Assembly: GCF_001598695.1 (NCBI RefSeq)
Contig: NZ_BCZK01000007.1
Span: 229,428 to 293,427, forward strand
From: Klebsiella oxytoca NBRC 105695
GTDB taxonomy: Bacteria; Pseudomonadota; Gammaproteobacteria; Enterobacterales; Enterobacteriaceae
Reading direction: 5' to 3'
Length of the DNA stretch: 64,000 nt
Made by a program: the position numbers and the translations under genes. Shown here one piece after another: positions 51,045-59,331 of the stretch (position 1 is the stretch's first letter; each line of letters begins with the position of its first letter). Below the pieces are notes generated by a model, which ran no database searches, was not told the origin of the DNA, and was given only the letters and a program-made list of their open reading frames with translations.

Positions 51045-51630
51045 TATGCCAGTAAAACCTCTTTCTGTCGCTTAAAACGTCGTAATCCCTTCTTCGCCTT
51101 TCTGGCGCCCGGAATAGCGACTTTATAGCCGAATTTATTCTTCTCTTCGCCACGCGGGGACGGGCGGTGCGCCACTTTCGCTTGCTGGCAGCGGATAGCG
51201 GATTATTCGTTCTTGCGGGTAACGTTTTCTTCACAATGACAATTGTGCATTTTATCGCTCTTTCCCCTCGTTGAGCATCTCAGGCATGTATTTATTAAGG
51301 TTATTGGTAGACAACAGCGTTGGCTGAACGGCACGGATAGCTATAAAAATAATTATATTTAACCGTTTGTTTTATAAATAAAAAGATATCTAAGATGCTC
51401 TGTTTTATGATGTCAATCACATTTTCTCTCTCGCCAACTTTAAATCTGTAAAAGTAGACGTTTGTCGACTTTTCATCTAAAAAGTTGGGGGAAGGGACTA
51501 GACAGGACCATTATTAGGTTATCAAATGGTTAAATAACGTCACATTAAATGTGAATGATTGGCCTTGTGTATAAAAGGCCAACACGCTTTCCGCTGCGCT
51601 AAAGCGCTGCGGACATCTTTGGGAGAAGTT
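51045..51630. promoter_or_regulatory. Long leader/promoter region of the POT transporter gene
   Basis: The 586 bases contain no supported gene; a Lys/Arg-rich frame of 60-95 codons on the minus strand at 50947-51234 has no family match or ribosome site. Near the gene are a 15-bp palindrome TCACATT-A-AATGTGA (51540-51554) and an 8-bp hairpin TTGGCCTT / AAGGCCAA (51559-51582). They likely form the operator and mRNA leader. Confidence 0.5.
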
Positions 51631-53181
51631 ATGCATTCCTCTGTTAATAAAAATGAATCTCGGACCTTTTTCGGTCATCCTTACCCGCTCGGTTCGCTGT
51701 TTTTCACCGAAATGTGGGAACGGTTCTCGTTTTACGGCATTCGTCCATTACTGATCCTGTTTATGGCGGCCACCGTCTATGACGGCGGGATGGGGCTGGC
51801 GCGTGAGAACGCTTCGGCCATCGTCGGGATTTTTGCCGGGACCATGTATCTTGCCGCGCTGCCCGGCGGCTGGCTGGCGGACAACTGGCTCGGGCAACAA
51901 AAAGCGGTCTGGTATGGTTCGATACTGATCGCGCTGGGCCATCTCTCCATCGCGCTGTCGGCGGTGATGGGCGATAGCCTGTTCTTTATCGGCCTGATGC
52001 TTATCGTGCTCGGTTCCGGCCTGTTCAAAACCTGTATTTCGGTGATGGTTGGTACGCTGTACAAGAAAGGCGATGCGCGCCGCGATGGCGGCTTCTCGCT
52101 GTTCTACATGGGCATCAACATGGGCTCGTTTATCGCCCCGCTGATCTCCGGCTGGCTGATCAAATCCCACGGCTGGCACTGGGGCTTTGGCATCGGCGGC
52201 ATCGGGATGCTGGTCGCGCTGATAATCTTCCGCGTCTTTGCCGTCCCGGCGATGAAACGCTATGACAGCGAAGTCGGCCTCGATTCCACCTGGAACAGCC
52301 CGGTAGTGAAACGAAACGGCGTCGGCGCATGGCTACTGGCGCTGACGGTAGGCGTAGCGGTTATTGTCGCGTTGATTGCCCAGGGCGTTATCGTGATTAA
52401 CCCGGTGGCGGTGGCCAGCGTGCTGGTCTACGTGATTGCGGCGTCGGTGGTGCTCTATTTTATCTACCTGTTCGTCTTCGCCGGGCTGAGCCGTAAAGAG
52501 CGCGCTCGCCTGCTGGTATGCTTTATCCTGCTGATTTCGGCGGCCTTTTTCTGGTCAGCGTTTGAGCAGAAACCGACCTCGTTTAACCTGTTCGCTAACG
52601 ACTATACCAACCGTACGATCGGCTCGTTCGAGATCCCGGCGGTGTGGTTCCAGTCGATTAACGCCCTGTTTATCATTCTGCTGGCGCCGGTATTTAGCTG
52701 GGCCTGGCCTGCGCTGGCGCGCAAAAACGTACGTCCGAGCAGCATCACCAAGTTTGTTATCGGTATTTTGTGCGCGGCGGCGGGCTTTGGCCTGATGATG
52801 CTGGCGGCGCAAAATGTCCTGAGCAACAACGGCGCGGGCGTTTCGCCGATGTGGCTGGTGGGCAGCATTCTGATGCTGACGCTGGGCGAGCTGTGCCTCA
52901 GTCCGATTGGTCTCGCGACCATGACTCTGCTGGCACCGGAAAGAATGCGCGGCCAGATGATGGGGCTGTGGTTCTGCGCCAGCGCCCTGGGGAACCTGGC
53001 TGCGGGTCTGATTGGCGGTCACGTGAAGGCCGATCAGCTGGATATGCTGCCTGACCTGTTTGCACGCTGCTCCATTGCGCTGCTGATCTGCGCCGCGGTG
53101 CTGTGCCTGCTGATTGTTCCGGTGCGCCGGATGCTGGAAAACACCAAATCCAGCGAGCAAAAACCGGCGGCGAATACCTGA
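51631..53181 (+). CDS. POT/PTR2-family peptide:proton symporter
   Basis: A 516-residue carrier. It has the proton-coupling motif FFTEMWERFSFYGIRPLL (E-x-x-E-R) in helix 1, the POT signature GGFSLFYMGINMGSFIAPLISG (split here around FSLFYMGIN), SAAFFWSAFEQKPTSFNLFA in helix 7, and GELCLSPIGLATMTLLAP in helix 10. It should import di- and tripeptides with protons. It is more distant from E. coli DtpA/B and resembles a second subclass with the EMWERFSFYG start. The ATG at 51631 has GGGAGAAG upstream; an ATG at 51559 adds 24 polar residues and is not used. A strong terminator follows. Confidence 0.9.
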   Translation: MHSSVNKNESRTFFGHPYPLGSLFFTEMWERFSFYGIRPLLILFMAATVYDGGMGLARENASAIVGIFAGTMYLAALPGGWLADNWLGQQKAVWYGSILIALGHLSIALSAVMGDSLFFIGLMLIVLGSGLFKTCISVMVGTLYKKGDARRDGGFSLFYMGINMGSFIAPLISGWLIKSHGWHWGFGIGGIGMLVALIIFRVFAVPAMKRYDSEVGLDSTWNSPVVKRNGVGAWLLALTVGVAVIVALIAQGVIVINPVAVASVLVYVIAASVVLYFIYLFVFAGLSRKERARLLVCFILLISAAFFWSAFEQKPTSFNLFANDYTNRTIGSFEIPAVWFQSINALFIILLAPVFSWAWPALARKNVRPSSITKFVIGILCAAAGFGLMMLAAQNVLSNNGAGVSPMWLVGSILMLTLGELCLSPIGLATMTLLAPERMRGQMMGLWFCASALGNLAAGLIGGHVKADQLDMLPDLFARCSIALLICAAVLCLLIVPVRRMLENTKSSEQKPAANT

Positions 53182-53199
53182 CGGCGAAAGCGGTAAATA

Positions 53200-53230
53200 A
53201 AAAGCCGGCGCTCTGCGCCGGCTTTTTATT
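53200..53230 (+). terminator. Rho-independent terminator after POT gene
   Basis: A 13-bp stem AAAAAGCCGGCGC / GCGCCGGCTTTTT with loop TCT begins 19 bases past the stop. Being A-rich on the left arm, it can act in both directions. Confidence 0.9.
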
Positions 53231-53239
53231 GGTCAAACC

Positions 53240-53735
53240 CCGGATTGCGGCGCGAAGCGCCTTATCCGGGCTACCAGACCTGCAGGCGGCGATGAATCGT
53301 GTGGGCTACCGGTCCGCAGACGGTGGTGAACCCCTAGCCCGGGCAAGGCGCGTTAAGCGCCGCCCCCGGGAGCAGGGCGCAGTGCGGCAGAATTCCCGGA
53401 GGCGATGCTGCGCATCTGTCCGGGCTACCAGACCTGCAGACGGCGGTGAGTGGGGCTCGCAGACGGCGGTGAATGGTGGGGGTTACCGGTCCGCAGACGG
53501 TGGTGAACCCGTAGCCCGGGCAAGGCGCGTTAAGCGCCGCCCCCGGGAACAGGGCGCAGTGCGGCAGAATTTCCCGGAGGCGATGCTGCGCATCTGTCCG
53601 GGCTACCAGACCCGCAGACGGCGGTGAATGGGGCTCGCAGACGGCGGTGAATCGTGGGGGTTACCGGCTTACAGACGGCGGTGAACCTGTAGCCCGGGCA
53701 AGGCGCGTTAAGCGCCGCCCCCGGGAGCAGAGCCT
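53240..53735. repeat. BIME/REP-like tandem repeat array, 177-178-base period
   Basis: A GC-rich block between the converging POT and mdtP genes. The unit contains TAGCCCGGGCAAGGCGCG-TTAAGCGCC (starts 53335, 53512 and 53690) and its partner GATGCTGCGCATCTGTCCGGGCTACC in inverted sense, the Y/Z pairing of REP elements. Between them lies the 13-mer CAGACGGYGGTGA, found at 53317, 53437, 53460, 53494, 53615, 53638 and 53672, with a degenerate copy at 53283. Two full and two partial units are present. REP arrays stabilise mRNA ends and bind gyrase or IHF. Open reading frames within the block are products of the repeat. Confidence 0.85.
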
Positions 53736-53758
53736 GGCGCGAGTAGGGAAATTGACGG

Positions 53759-55243
53759 CTATTGCGCCACTTCTTTCCCTGGGGACGCCACCGCCGGGCC
53801 GCGGTAATCGCCGCCCAGGGCTTTAATCAAGGTGATATCGGTGCTGAGCCGCTGGGCCTCGATATCCAGCAGCAAAAGCTGCTGCGCGATGGCCGGACGA
53901 CGCGCCTCCTGCGCCGCATAGTAGCTGACCAGTCCGCGCTGATGGTGCGCGCTGGCGCTTCGGGTGGTCATCATCGCCGCCGCGACTTTCTGCTGCTGCA
54001 GCGCGGCCTGCTGGTTCAAATCGTTCAACTGGCTGGAGCTAATCGCCACGTCGCGCACCGCGTCCAGCACCGCTTGGTTGTACTGCTTAATTAAAATATT
54101 GCTCGCCGTACGCGTCGATTTCAGGTTGGCGTTTAAGCGCCCGCCGTCAAACAACGGCAAATAGAGCCCCGGCAGCAGGTTGATCTGCTGGAATGAGGAC
54201 TTAAACAGATCGCCGACGCTCAGCGCGTTGTAGCCCCAGAAGGCTTTGATATCGAAGTGCGGGTAAAACGCCGCTTTTGCCGCGTCCACCTGGTTCATCG
54301 AAGCGCTGACGTAGCCGCGCAGCGCCTGCAGATCCGGGCGACGGGCCAGCAGTTCAAACGAAAGCGAATCCGGGAGCGTTTCCTGCAGCGCCGGCAGCGG
54401 CACGGGATGAATCTCCGGCATGCTATGCGCATCGGCGCCAATCAGCGCCCGCAGCGTTTCCCGATACTGCGTCAGCGTCCCCTGCGCCGTAATCACCTGC
54501 TGCTGCGCCGCCAGCAGCTCTGCCTGGGCGTTGGCGACATCGACGCTATCCTCCACGCCGCGCGCGGTACGATGCTCATGCGCCTGCACCGAGAGCCTGG
54601 CGATGGCCTCCAGCTGATTAAGTAATGCGATTTTCTGGAAAGTTGCCTGCATCGCGAAATAGAGCTGGGCCACGCTGCTGGCAAGATCCAGCTCGATGCC
54701 GCCGGTCTCCGCCTGGCGGGCGTTCTTTTCGCCAATCGCGGCGGCAACGCGGGCGCGGTCGGCGCCCCATAAATCGATATTCAGCGTCGCCCCGACGCCA
54801 ACCGTATTCAGCGTGTACCAGGGGCCGTTTTTATCCACCGGCAGGGAGAAGGAGTAGGGCCAGGTGAACTGTTTATTGGTGACCCGCAGACGGTTTTGCG
54901 CCGCCACGGCGGTGGCCTGCACGCCCATTGCCGACTGCGCCAGCTCGACCGTGGACTGCGATTGCGAAATACGCAGCCGCGCCGCCTGCATGGTGGGGGA
55001 GTTCTGCAGCGCGCGATTGACCAGCATATTTAGCTGCGGATCCTGATAGCCTTCCCACCAGCGCGCCGTCGGCCAGCCGCTATTCGCCAGATGGATCACC
55101 TGCGCCAGCTCGGCCTGCTGCGGATTGACCAGCGGAACCTGGCCGGGATCGTCCTGAATTAATGCGCACCCGGTTAACAGCGTCAGGGCGAAGGCAAACA
55201 CCGGGGATCGCGAGGCGCGCGGGAGAGTAGAGGTTTTAATCAT
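53759..55243 (-). CDS. mdtP: MdtP-like outer membrane efflux lipoprotein (TolC/NodT family)
   Basis: A 494-residue outer membrane factor. The lipobox LLTGC near residue 26 anchors it by lipid. The two repeat halves each have long helices and four barrel strands (TMQAARLRISQSQSTVELAQSAMG..., ALRGYVSASMNQVDAAKAAFYPHFDIKAFWGY). It forms the exit duct for the MdtNO pump. Its ATG overlaps the stop of the mdtO-like gene by 4 bases, proving translational coupling; a GTG-like longer start at 55288 is therefore rejected. Gene name by synteny with E. coli ytcA-mdtN-mdtO-mdtP. Confidence 0.87.
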   Translation of the reverse strand: MIKTSTLPRASRSPVFAFALTLLTGCALIQDDPGQVPLVNPQQAELAQVIHLANSGWPTARWWEGYQDPQLNMLVNRALQNSPTMQAARLRISQSQSTVELAQSAMGVQATAVAAQNRLRVTNKQFTWPYSFSLPVDKNGPWYTLNTVGVGATLNIDLWGADRARVAAAIGEKNARQAETGGIELDLASSVAQLYFAMQATFQKIALLNQLEAIARLSVQAHEHRTARGVEDSVDVANAQAELLAAQQQVITAQGTLTQYRETLRALIGADAHSMPEIHPVPLPALQETLPDSLSFELLARRPDLQALRGYVSASMNQVDAAKAAFYPHFDIKAFWGYNALSVGDLFKSSFQQINLLPGLYLPLFDGGRLNANLKSTRTASNILIKQYNQAVLDAVRDVAISSSQLNDLNQQAALQQQKVAAAMMTTRSASAHHQRGLVSYYAAQEARRPAIAQQLLLLDIEAQRLSTDITLIKALGGDYRGPAVASPGKEVAQ

Positions 55244-57183
55244 GATTGCATTGCCTGTCGCGGAATATCGGAAGACGCAAATGGCCACGCCGGCAGAGCG
55301 GCCAGCGCGTTGACCAGCGGTGCGCCAAATGGATTCGCCGGGTCCGGGAGAAGCGCCTGAGGGCGTTCTACGGCAGTTTGCTGCGCGTCGATATCGGCAG
55401 CGTAGCCTTCAAGCCGCCGGGCGCAGCGGGGTAAAAAAGTATCCCCCGGCGCGGCGTACAGACGATAGCCTTCGCTGAGGCGCAGGATCTCTTCCGCCTG
55501 ATGGAACGTCGCCCGCACCGGCCAGTTTTTGGCTTCCGGCCACGGGTGGGCGTAGGTTCCCAGCGGCTCGGCGGCTACCCGGTTGATTAAGGTTTCGCTC
55601 TCGGTCAGCGCGGCAAATAGCGGTACCAGCTGAACCTCATCGTCGCTTGAGGAGAGGGTCTGCGCCAGCTGGCGATAAAGCTGCGCCAGACGCGCTTTGA
55701 GCTGCGGGGCTTCGCTATCCGGCCATAAATAGAGATGTACAATCGAGGAGACCAGCACGCCGAGCAGGATACCGATAACCCGGTCGCGCAGTTCGGTAAG
55801 GTTGCTGAGCGGGCCAAACCAGCTGAGGAACGCCAGCGCAAAGGTGAAACCTATCTGGATCCCGGCGTAGGCGATGCGCTCTGAGCCTGCCGCAATCCAC
55901 GCGGCCAGCGCGAACACCGGCAGGGTCATCGCCAGCAGGCCGCTCAGCGAGTCGGTCCAGGGCTGCACAAAGACGATCAGGAGCAGCGCAATCAGCGTCG
56001 CCAGCAGCGCGCCGCCGATGCGCAGCCACGTTTTCTGCATGGTAGCGCCCAGACCCGGCTGGGCGACAATGACGCAGCTCAGCATAATGGTGTGGATGCC
56101 CTGCCAGTCTGCGGCGGTATAGAAAACGTAGCACAGCAGCGTCGCCAGCAGCGTTTTCAGGGCAAAGTGCAGATAGACCGGATTGGACCACGCGTCCGGC
56201 AGCAGCAGCGGCGCTTTTTCCACTTCACCCTGCGGTAACGCGATGGTTTCGCCGCGCGCCAGCCGCGCCAGCACCTCGGCGATCTCCTGCAAAATGGCGC
56301 TGTTATCGCTATCGCGCGGGACCATCAACGGCTCCATATCCGCCGCCGTGGGGTGGGGCAGATTATCCGCCAGCGCGTTCAGCTCGCGGGCTATCCGCTG
56401 GCGCGCATCGGAATGGTCGCGGCCCGGTTGTAGCAGCGCCGTTAAATGGTAGCAGCGCAGCGCGGCGGCCATCAGCGATTGCCAGGCCTGCGGACTGGCG
56501 GCAATCTCCGGCGTGGCGCGAGCGGCTTGCTGGTACAGGGACTGCAACTGGTTAAACTGGCCGGCGATCTCTTTAAAGGAGGGTTGCGGCGCCCCGCCAT
56601 CCGGTTGGCTAAGAATCCGCGCCGTCTGGCGCAGCATGACCACCAGCCGGGCTTTAAACTGATAGCCGGGGAACGCCTGTTGGAAACAGGCGTTGACCAG
56701 CAACGTCACCAGAATGGCGGTGTTAATCGCCACCCATAGCCACAGCAGCAGGCGTACCAGAATTTCGCTCTGGCTGGTCATCGACGGGAAGGTCTGGGCG
56801 TAGATGACTGCCAGCGCCACCACGAAAAACGCCAGCCCCAGCTTGCCGAGGACCCGCATCAGGTAAATCGCACAGAAGAACAGGATCACCGAGGCAACCA
56901 GGCGAATTAGCGGATAGTCATAGGTCCACTTAATAATCAGCAGTACGCCGCCCAGGGCGACGCTGACGGTCACCACGAAAACCACGCTGACCAGCTTAAT
57001 CATCAGGACGTTAGGCTGGCTGACGTAAAACACCACGATCAGCGCCACGGCGAGGAAGGGAATATGCAGCGTCATAAACAGCACAATCAGCACCGCACAG
57101 CTGAGCGTCAGGCGCAGGGTATAGTTCGCCCGCCCCGGCGCATCGCGGAGTTCCCGGGTCAGAAACGGCCACAAGCTTTGCAT
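55240..57183 (-). CDS. mdtO: MdtO-like FUSC/ArAE-family inner-membrane exporter
   Basis: A 647-residue protein with two membrane blocks of about five to six helices each (residues about 20-185 and 345-500) and two cytoplasmic helical domains, the aromatic acid exporter layout. E. coli MdtO is 683 residues. TLRLTLSCAVLIVLFMTLHIP and YVFYTAADWQGIHTIMLSCVIVAQPGLGATMQKTWLRIGGAL are typical. MdtNOP confers resistance to sulfa drugs and acriflavine in E. coli. It sits between the mdtN-like and mdtP-like genes. Confidence 0.87.
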   Translation of the reverse strand: MQSLWPFLTRELRDAPGRANYTLRLTLSCAVLIVLFMTLHIPFLAVALIVVFYVSQPNVLMIKLVSVVFVVTVSVALGGVLLIIKWTYDYPLIRLVASVILFFCAIYLMRVLGKLGLAFFVVALAVIYAQTFPSMTSQSEILVRLLLWLWVAINTAILVTLLVNACFQQAFPGYQFKARLVVMLRQTARILSQPDGGAPQPSFKEIAGQFNQLQSLYQQAARATPEIAASPQAWQSLMAAALRCYHLTALLQPGRDHSDARQRIARELNALADNLPHPTAADMEPLMVPRDSDNSAILQEIAEVLARLARGETIALPQGEVEKAPLLLPDAWSNPVYLHFALKTLLATLLCYVFYTAADWQGIHTIMLSCVIVAQPGLGATMQKTWLRIGGALLATLIALLLIVFVQPWTDSLSGLLAMTLPVFALAAWIAAGSERIAYAGIQIGFTFALAFLSWFGPLSNLTELRDRVIGILLGVLVSSIVHLYLWPDSEAPQLKARLAQLYRQLAQTLSSSDDEVQLVPLFAALTESETLINRVAAEPLGTYAHPWPEAKNWPVRATFHQAEEILRLSEGYRLYAAPGDTFLPRCARRLEGYAADIDAQQTAVERPQALLPDPANPFGAPLVNALAALPAWPFASSDIPRQAMQS

Positions 57184-57192
57184 GCCGTCTCC

Positions 57193-58221
57193 TTATTGCG
57201 GCTGGAGAACGGCGCTGGCGGAAGCGCCCATGCGAAACAGGTTCGGGTCGGGATCTTTGACGGCGATTTTAACCGGGAAGCGCTGGGAGACATGGACCCA
57301 GTTGATGCTCTTCTGAATAACCGGCAGGCCTTCAATGACGCTGCCGCCGTCGGGCAGAACGCCGGTGCCGACCGAGTCGACTACGCCCTCGAAGGTGCGG
57401 CCATGGTTGGTCATTACGGTAATTCTGGCCGGAACGCCGGGCCGAACACTCTGCAAGTCGGTTTCGCGGAAGTTTGCCACCACGTACCAGTGGTCGTCAT
57501 CCAGCAGGGTAAAGACCGGCTTAAGGGCCGAGGCGTACTGGCCGATCGTCGTCTTCAGCGCCACCACCACGCCGTTAAACGGCGCGCGCACTTCGGTAAA
57601 TTCGAGATGCAGCTCGGCCAGCGCAATTTGCGCCAGGATCCCCGCGCGCTGCGCCACCATGGCATCAACGCCGGTCACGGCCGCGGAAGCCTGTTTCGCC
57701 TGCAGCAGGGTGGCCTCCAGTTCGGCGCGCGCCGCTTTTTCGGCCGTTCGCGCCTGATCCAGATCTTCTTGTGAGGCAAACCCCTGCGGTACCAGCGGCT
57801 CAAGGCGTATGCGTGAAGAGGTGGTCTGCTTAACCAGCGCTTTAGCGCGTTCAACGGCGGCGTTGACCGACTGCGCGTTGTACTCCTGCGCTTTGATGGT
57901 GCGCTGGGTCAGCATAATCTGCGCATCAAGCGTGGTCAGCCGCGCCTTGGCATCATCAAGCATCGCCTGGTAGGGACGCGGGTCGATGCGGAACAGCAGA
58001 TCGCCTTTTTTCACCCGCTGATTGTCGCGAATCGGCATTTCGACGATCCGCCCGCTCACTTCCGGCACCACGTCGATGGTGTCGGCATATACGTAAGCAT
58101 CGTTGGTTTCCGGCGAGGTTTGCAGCTGCCAGATAACCAGAATCAGCGCCACGATCGCGGCGAGAACGAGCGCCAGCAGGGGCCATTTTTTGCGGATAAC
58201 GCTTGAGCGGGATTGGGTCAT
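57193..58221 (-). CDS. mdtN: MdtN-like membrane fusion protein (HlyD family)
   Basis: A 342-residue periplasmic adaptor (E. coli MdtN 343). One N-terminal helix (about 13-32) is followed by the lipoyl half-motif NDAYVYADTIDVVPEVSGRI, a coiled-coil hairpin (about 85-190) and a second lipoyl half VRAPFNGVVVALKTTIGQYAS, then YVVANFRETDL. The protein links the MdtO pump to the MdtP duct. ATG spacing to the YtcA-like gene is 6 bases. Close similarity to MdtN over the whole length is evident. Confidence 0.9.
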   Translation of the reverse strand: MTQSRSSVIRKKWPLLALVLAAIVALILVIWQLQTSPETNDAYVYADTIDVVPEVSGRIVEMPIRDNQRVKKGDLLFRIDPRPYQAMLDDAKARLTTLDAQIMLTQRTIKAQEYNAQSVNAAVERAKALVKQTTSSRIRLEPLVPQGFASQEDLDQARTAEKAARAELEATLLQAKQASAAVTGVDAMVAQRAGILAQIALAELHLEFTEVRAPFNGVVVALKTTIGQYASALKPVFTLLDDDHWYVVANFRETDLQSVRPGVPARITVMTNHGRTFEGVVDSVGTGVLPDGGSVIEGLPVIQKSINWVHVSQRFPVKIAVKDPDPNLFRMGASASAVLQPQ

Positions 58222-58227
58222 AGGGAT

Positions 58228-58500
58228 CTAGTTTACGAAGAACAGGAACCACAGAATCGTGGCGAACAGGAACATCAGCGCCAGATAGCTGAAGACCAGT
58301 GGAGAAAATCGCGATTGCCATCCTTGACGCACAATCAGGATATGGCAGGGAATAAGTAACAGCGCGGCGCCTAATAAGCAGAAGAACCAGCCGGGAAATG
58401 CTGCGCCTAAAACCGGAATCGCCGGGGATAATGAGCAGCCGGAGAGCGTAAATAGCGAAAATAAGAGCGCAGGGCCCGCCAGCTTAACAATGCGATTCAA
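58228..58500 (-). CDS. ytcA: YtcA-family small lipoprotein
   Basis: A 90-residue protein: lipobox LSGC at about 19-22 followed by SLSPAIPVLGAAFPGWFFCLLGA, which nearly repeats the E. coli YtcA block SLSPAIPVIGAYYPSWFFC, and two hydrophobic helices. Its role is unknown; it always heads the mdtNOP operon in relatives. Here it is the first gene of the operon. Confidence 0.88.
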   Translation of the reverse strand: MNRIVKLAGPALLFSLFTLSGCSLSPAIPVLGAAFPGWFFCLLGAALLLIPCHILIVRQGWQSRFSPLVFSYLALMFLFATILWFLFFVN

Positions 58501-58769
58501 GACGAAATACCTGAGTGCTCGGATTAAGGTGAAATGAGTTTAATCTCACTGTCGGGGAAATAAAAGGCGGAGAGAACAGAAGCGTCTGTATTCCATCGAT
58601 AAACAGGATATTTTCTATGGATAACACCTGCATAGAAAATCATTCATTCTGCATTAACGACCAGCGGTGGGCGAAATAAAATTTCGCGTGTCACCGATAG
58701 TCGGCGGTGGCTGGCAGGGCTATGCTTAGAGCCAGGACTATAAAAAATAGTCAGAACTGAGGCAATGTC
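58501..58769. promoter_or_regulatory. Divergent promoter region, ytcA operon / yjdI
   Basis: The 269-base gap includes ATTTTCTATG (58610-58619) and its complement CATAGAAAAT (58631-58640), spacer 11, a candidate operator for a dimeric regulator such as a LysR- or AraC-type protein. A smaller GCGAAAT / ATTTCGC hairpin is at 58671-58687. No gene. Confidence 0.5.
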
Positions 58770-59000
58770 ATGGATAAAGAATTACTGCAAGCGGGCTATC
58801 GCGCCTATACCGGAGAGAAAATAGATGTCTACTTTAATACCGATATCTGCCAGCACTCGGGTAACTGCGTACGCGGTAGCGCGAAGCTCTTCAACCTGAA
58901 ACGTAAACCGTGGATCGTCCCGGATGAAGTGGACGTGGCCACGGTGGTCAAGGTGATTGATACCTGCCCGAGCGGCGCGCTGAAGTATCGCCAAAAATAA
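58770..59000 (+). CDS. yjdI: YjdI-like small iron-sulfur protein
   Basis: A 76-residue protein of the Fer4_19 type. Cluster-ligand cysteines occur in [12 protein letters not shown] and [10 protein letters not shown], the same as E. coli YjdI. It probably carries one Fe-S cluster and moves electrons in the cytoplasm; the partner is unknown. yjdJ follows 11 bases later, as in E. coli. Confidence 0.9.
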   Translation: MDKELLQAGYRAYTGEKIDVYFNTDICQHSGNCVRGSAKLFNLKRKPWIVPDEVDVATVVKVIDTCPSGALKYRQK

Positions 59001-59011
59001 GCGAGGAAATG

Positions 59012-59284
59012 ATGGAAATACTGGAAGGTCATAACAAGTTTTACGTCAATGACGCCGACGGGAAGCAGGTGGCGGAAATTGTTTTTGTGCCTACGGGCGA
59101 GCACCTCAGCATTATTGAACATACTGACGTCGACCCCAGTCTGAAAGGCCAGGGCGTGGGAAAAAAGCTGGTGGCGAAAGTGGTGGAAAAAATGCGCGGC
59201 GAGCAGCGTAAAATTATTCCGCTATGCCCGTTTGCCAAACATGAATTTGATCATACCCGCGAGTACGACGATATTCGCGCCTGA
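59012..59284 (+). CDS. yjdJ: YjdJ-like GNAT-fold N-acetyltransferase
   Basis: A 90-residue minimal GCN5-related protein. The CoA loop is in [18 protein letters not shown], and the C-terminus [23 protein letters not shown] is nearly that of E. coli YjdJ. The substrate is unknown. The ATG at 59012 fits E. coli (MEI-EGHNKF), with GAGG upstream; an ATG directly before at 59009 is possible. Confidence 0.9.
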   Translation: MEILEGHNKFYVNDADGKQVAEIVFVPTGEHLSIIEHTDVDPSLKGQGVGKKLVAKVVEKMRGEQRKIIPLCPFAKHEFDHTREYDDIRA

Positions 59285-59291
59285 AATAAAT

Positions 59292-59319
59292 GCGCCAGCG
59301 CGCTGGCGCCACCTTTTTA
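59292..59319. terminator. Bidirectional terminator between yjdJ and fimK-like gene
   Basis: The palindrome GCGCCAGCG-CGCTGGCGC (59292-59309) is followed by a T-rich tract on the plus strand and, read on the minus strand, by ATTTATTT. It ends both converging units. Confidence 0.8.
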
Positions 59320-59331
59320 TCTGACGCCGTG

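Noticed and set aside
50947..51234. Basic 60-95-codon frames after the artJ-like gene
   Set aside because: They overlap the nested terminator hairpin, are very Lys/Arg-rich and show no family match.
53103..53627. Frames running through the BIME-like array
   Set aside because: Their sequence is the translated repeat itself; a tandem DNA repeat explains them.
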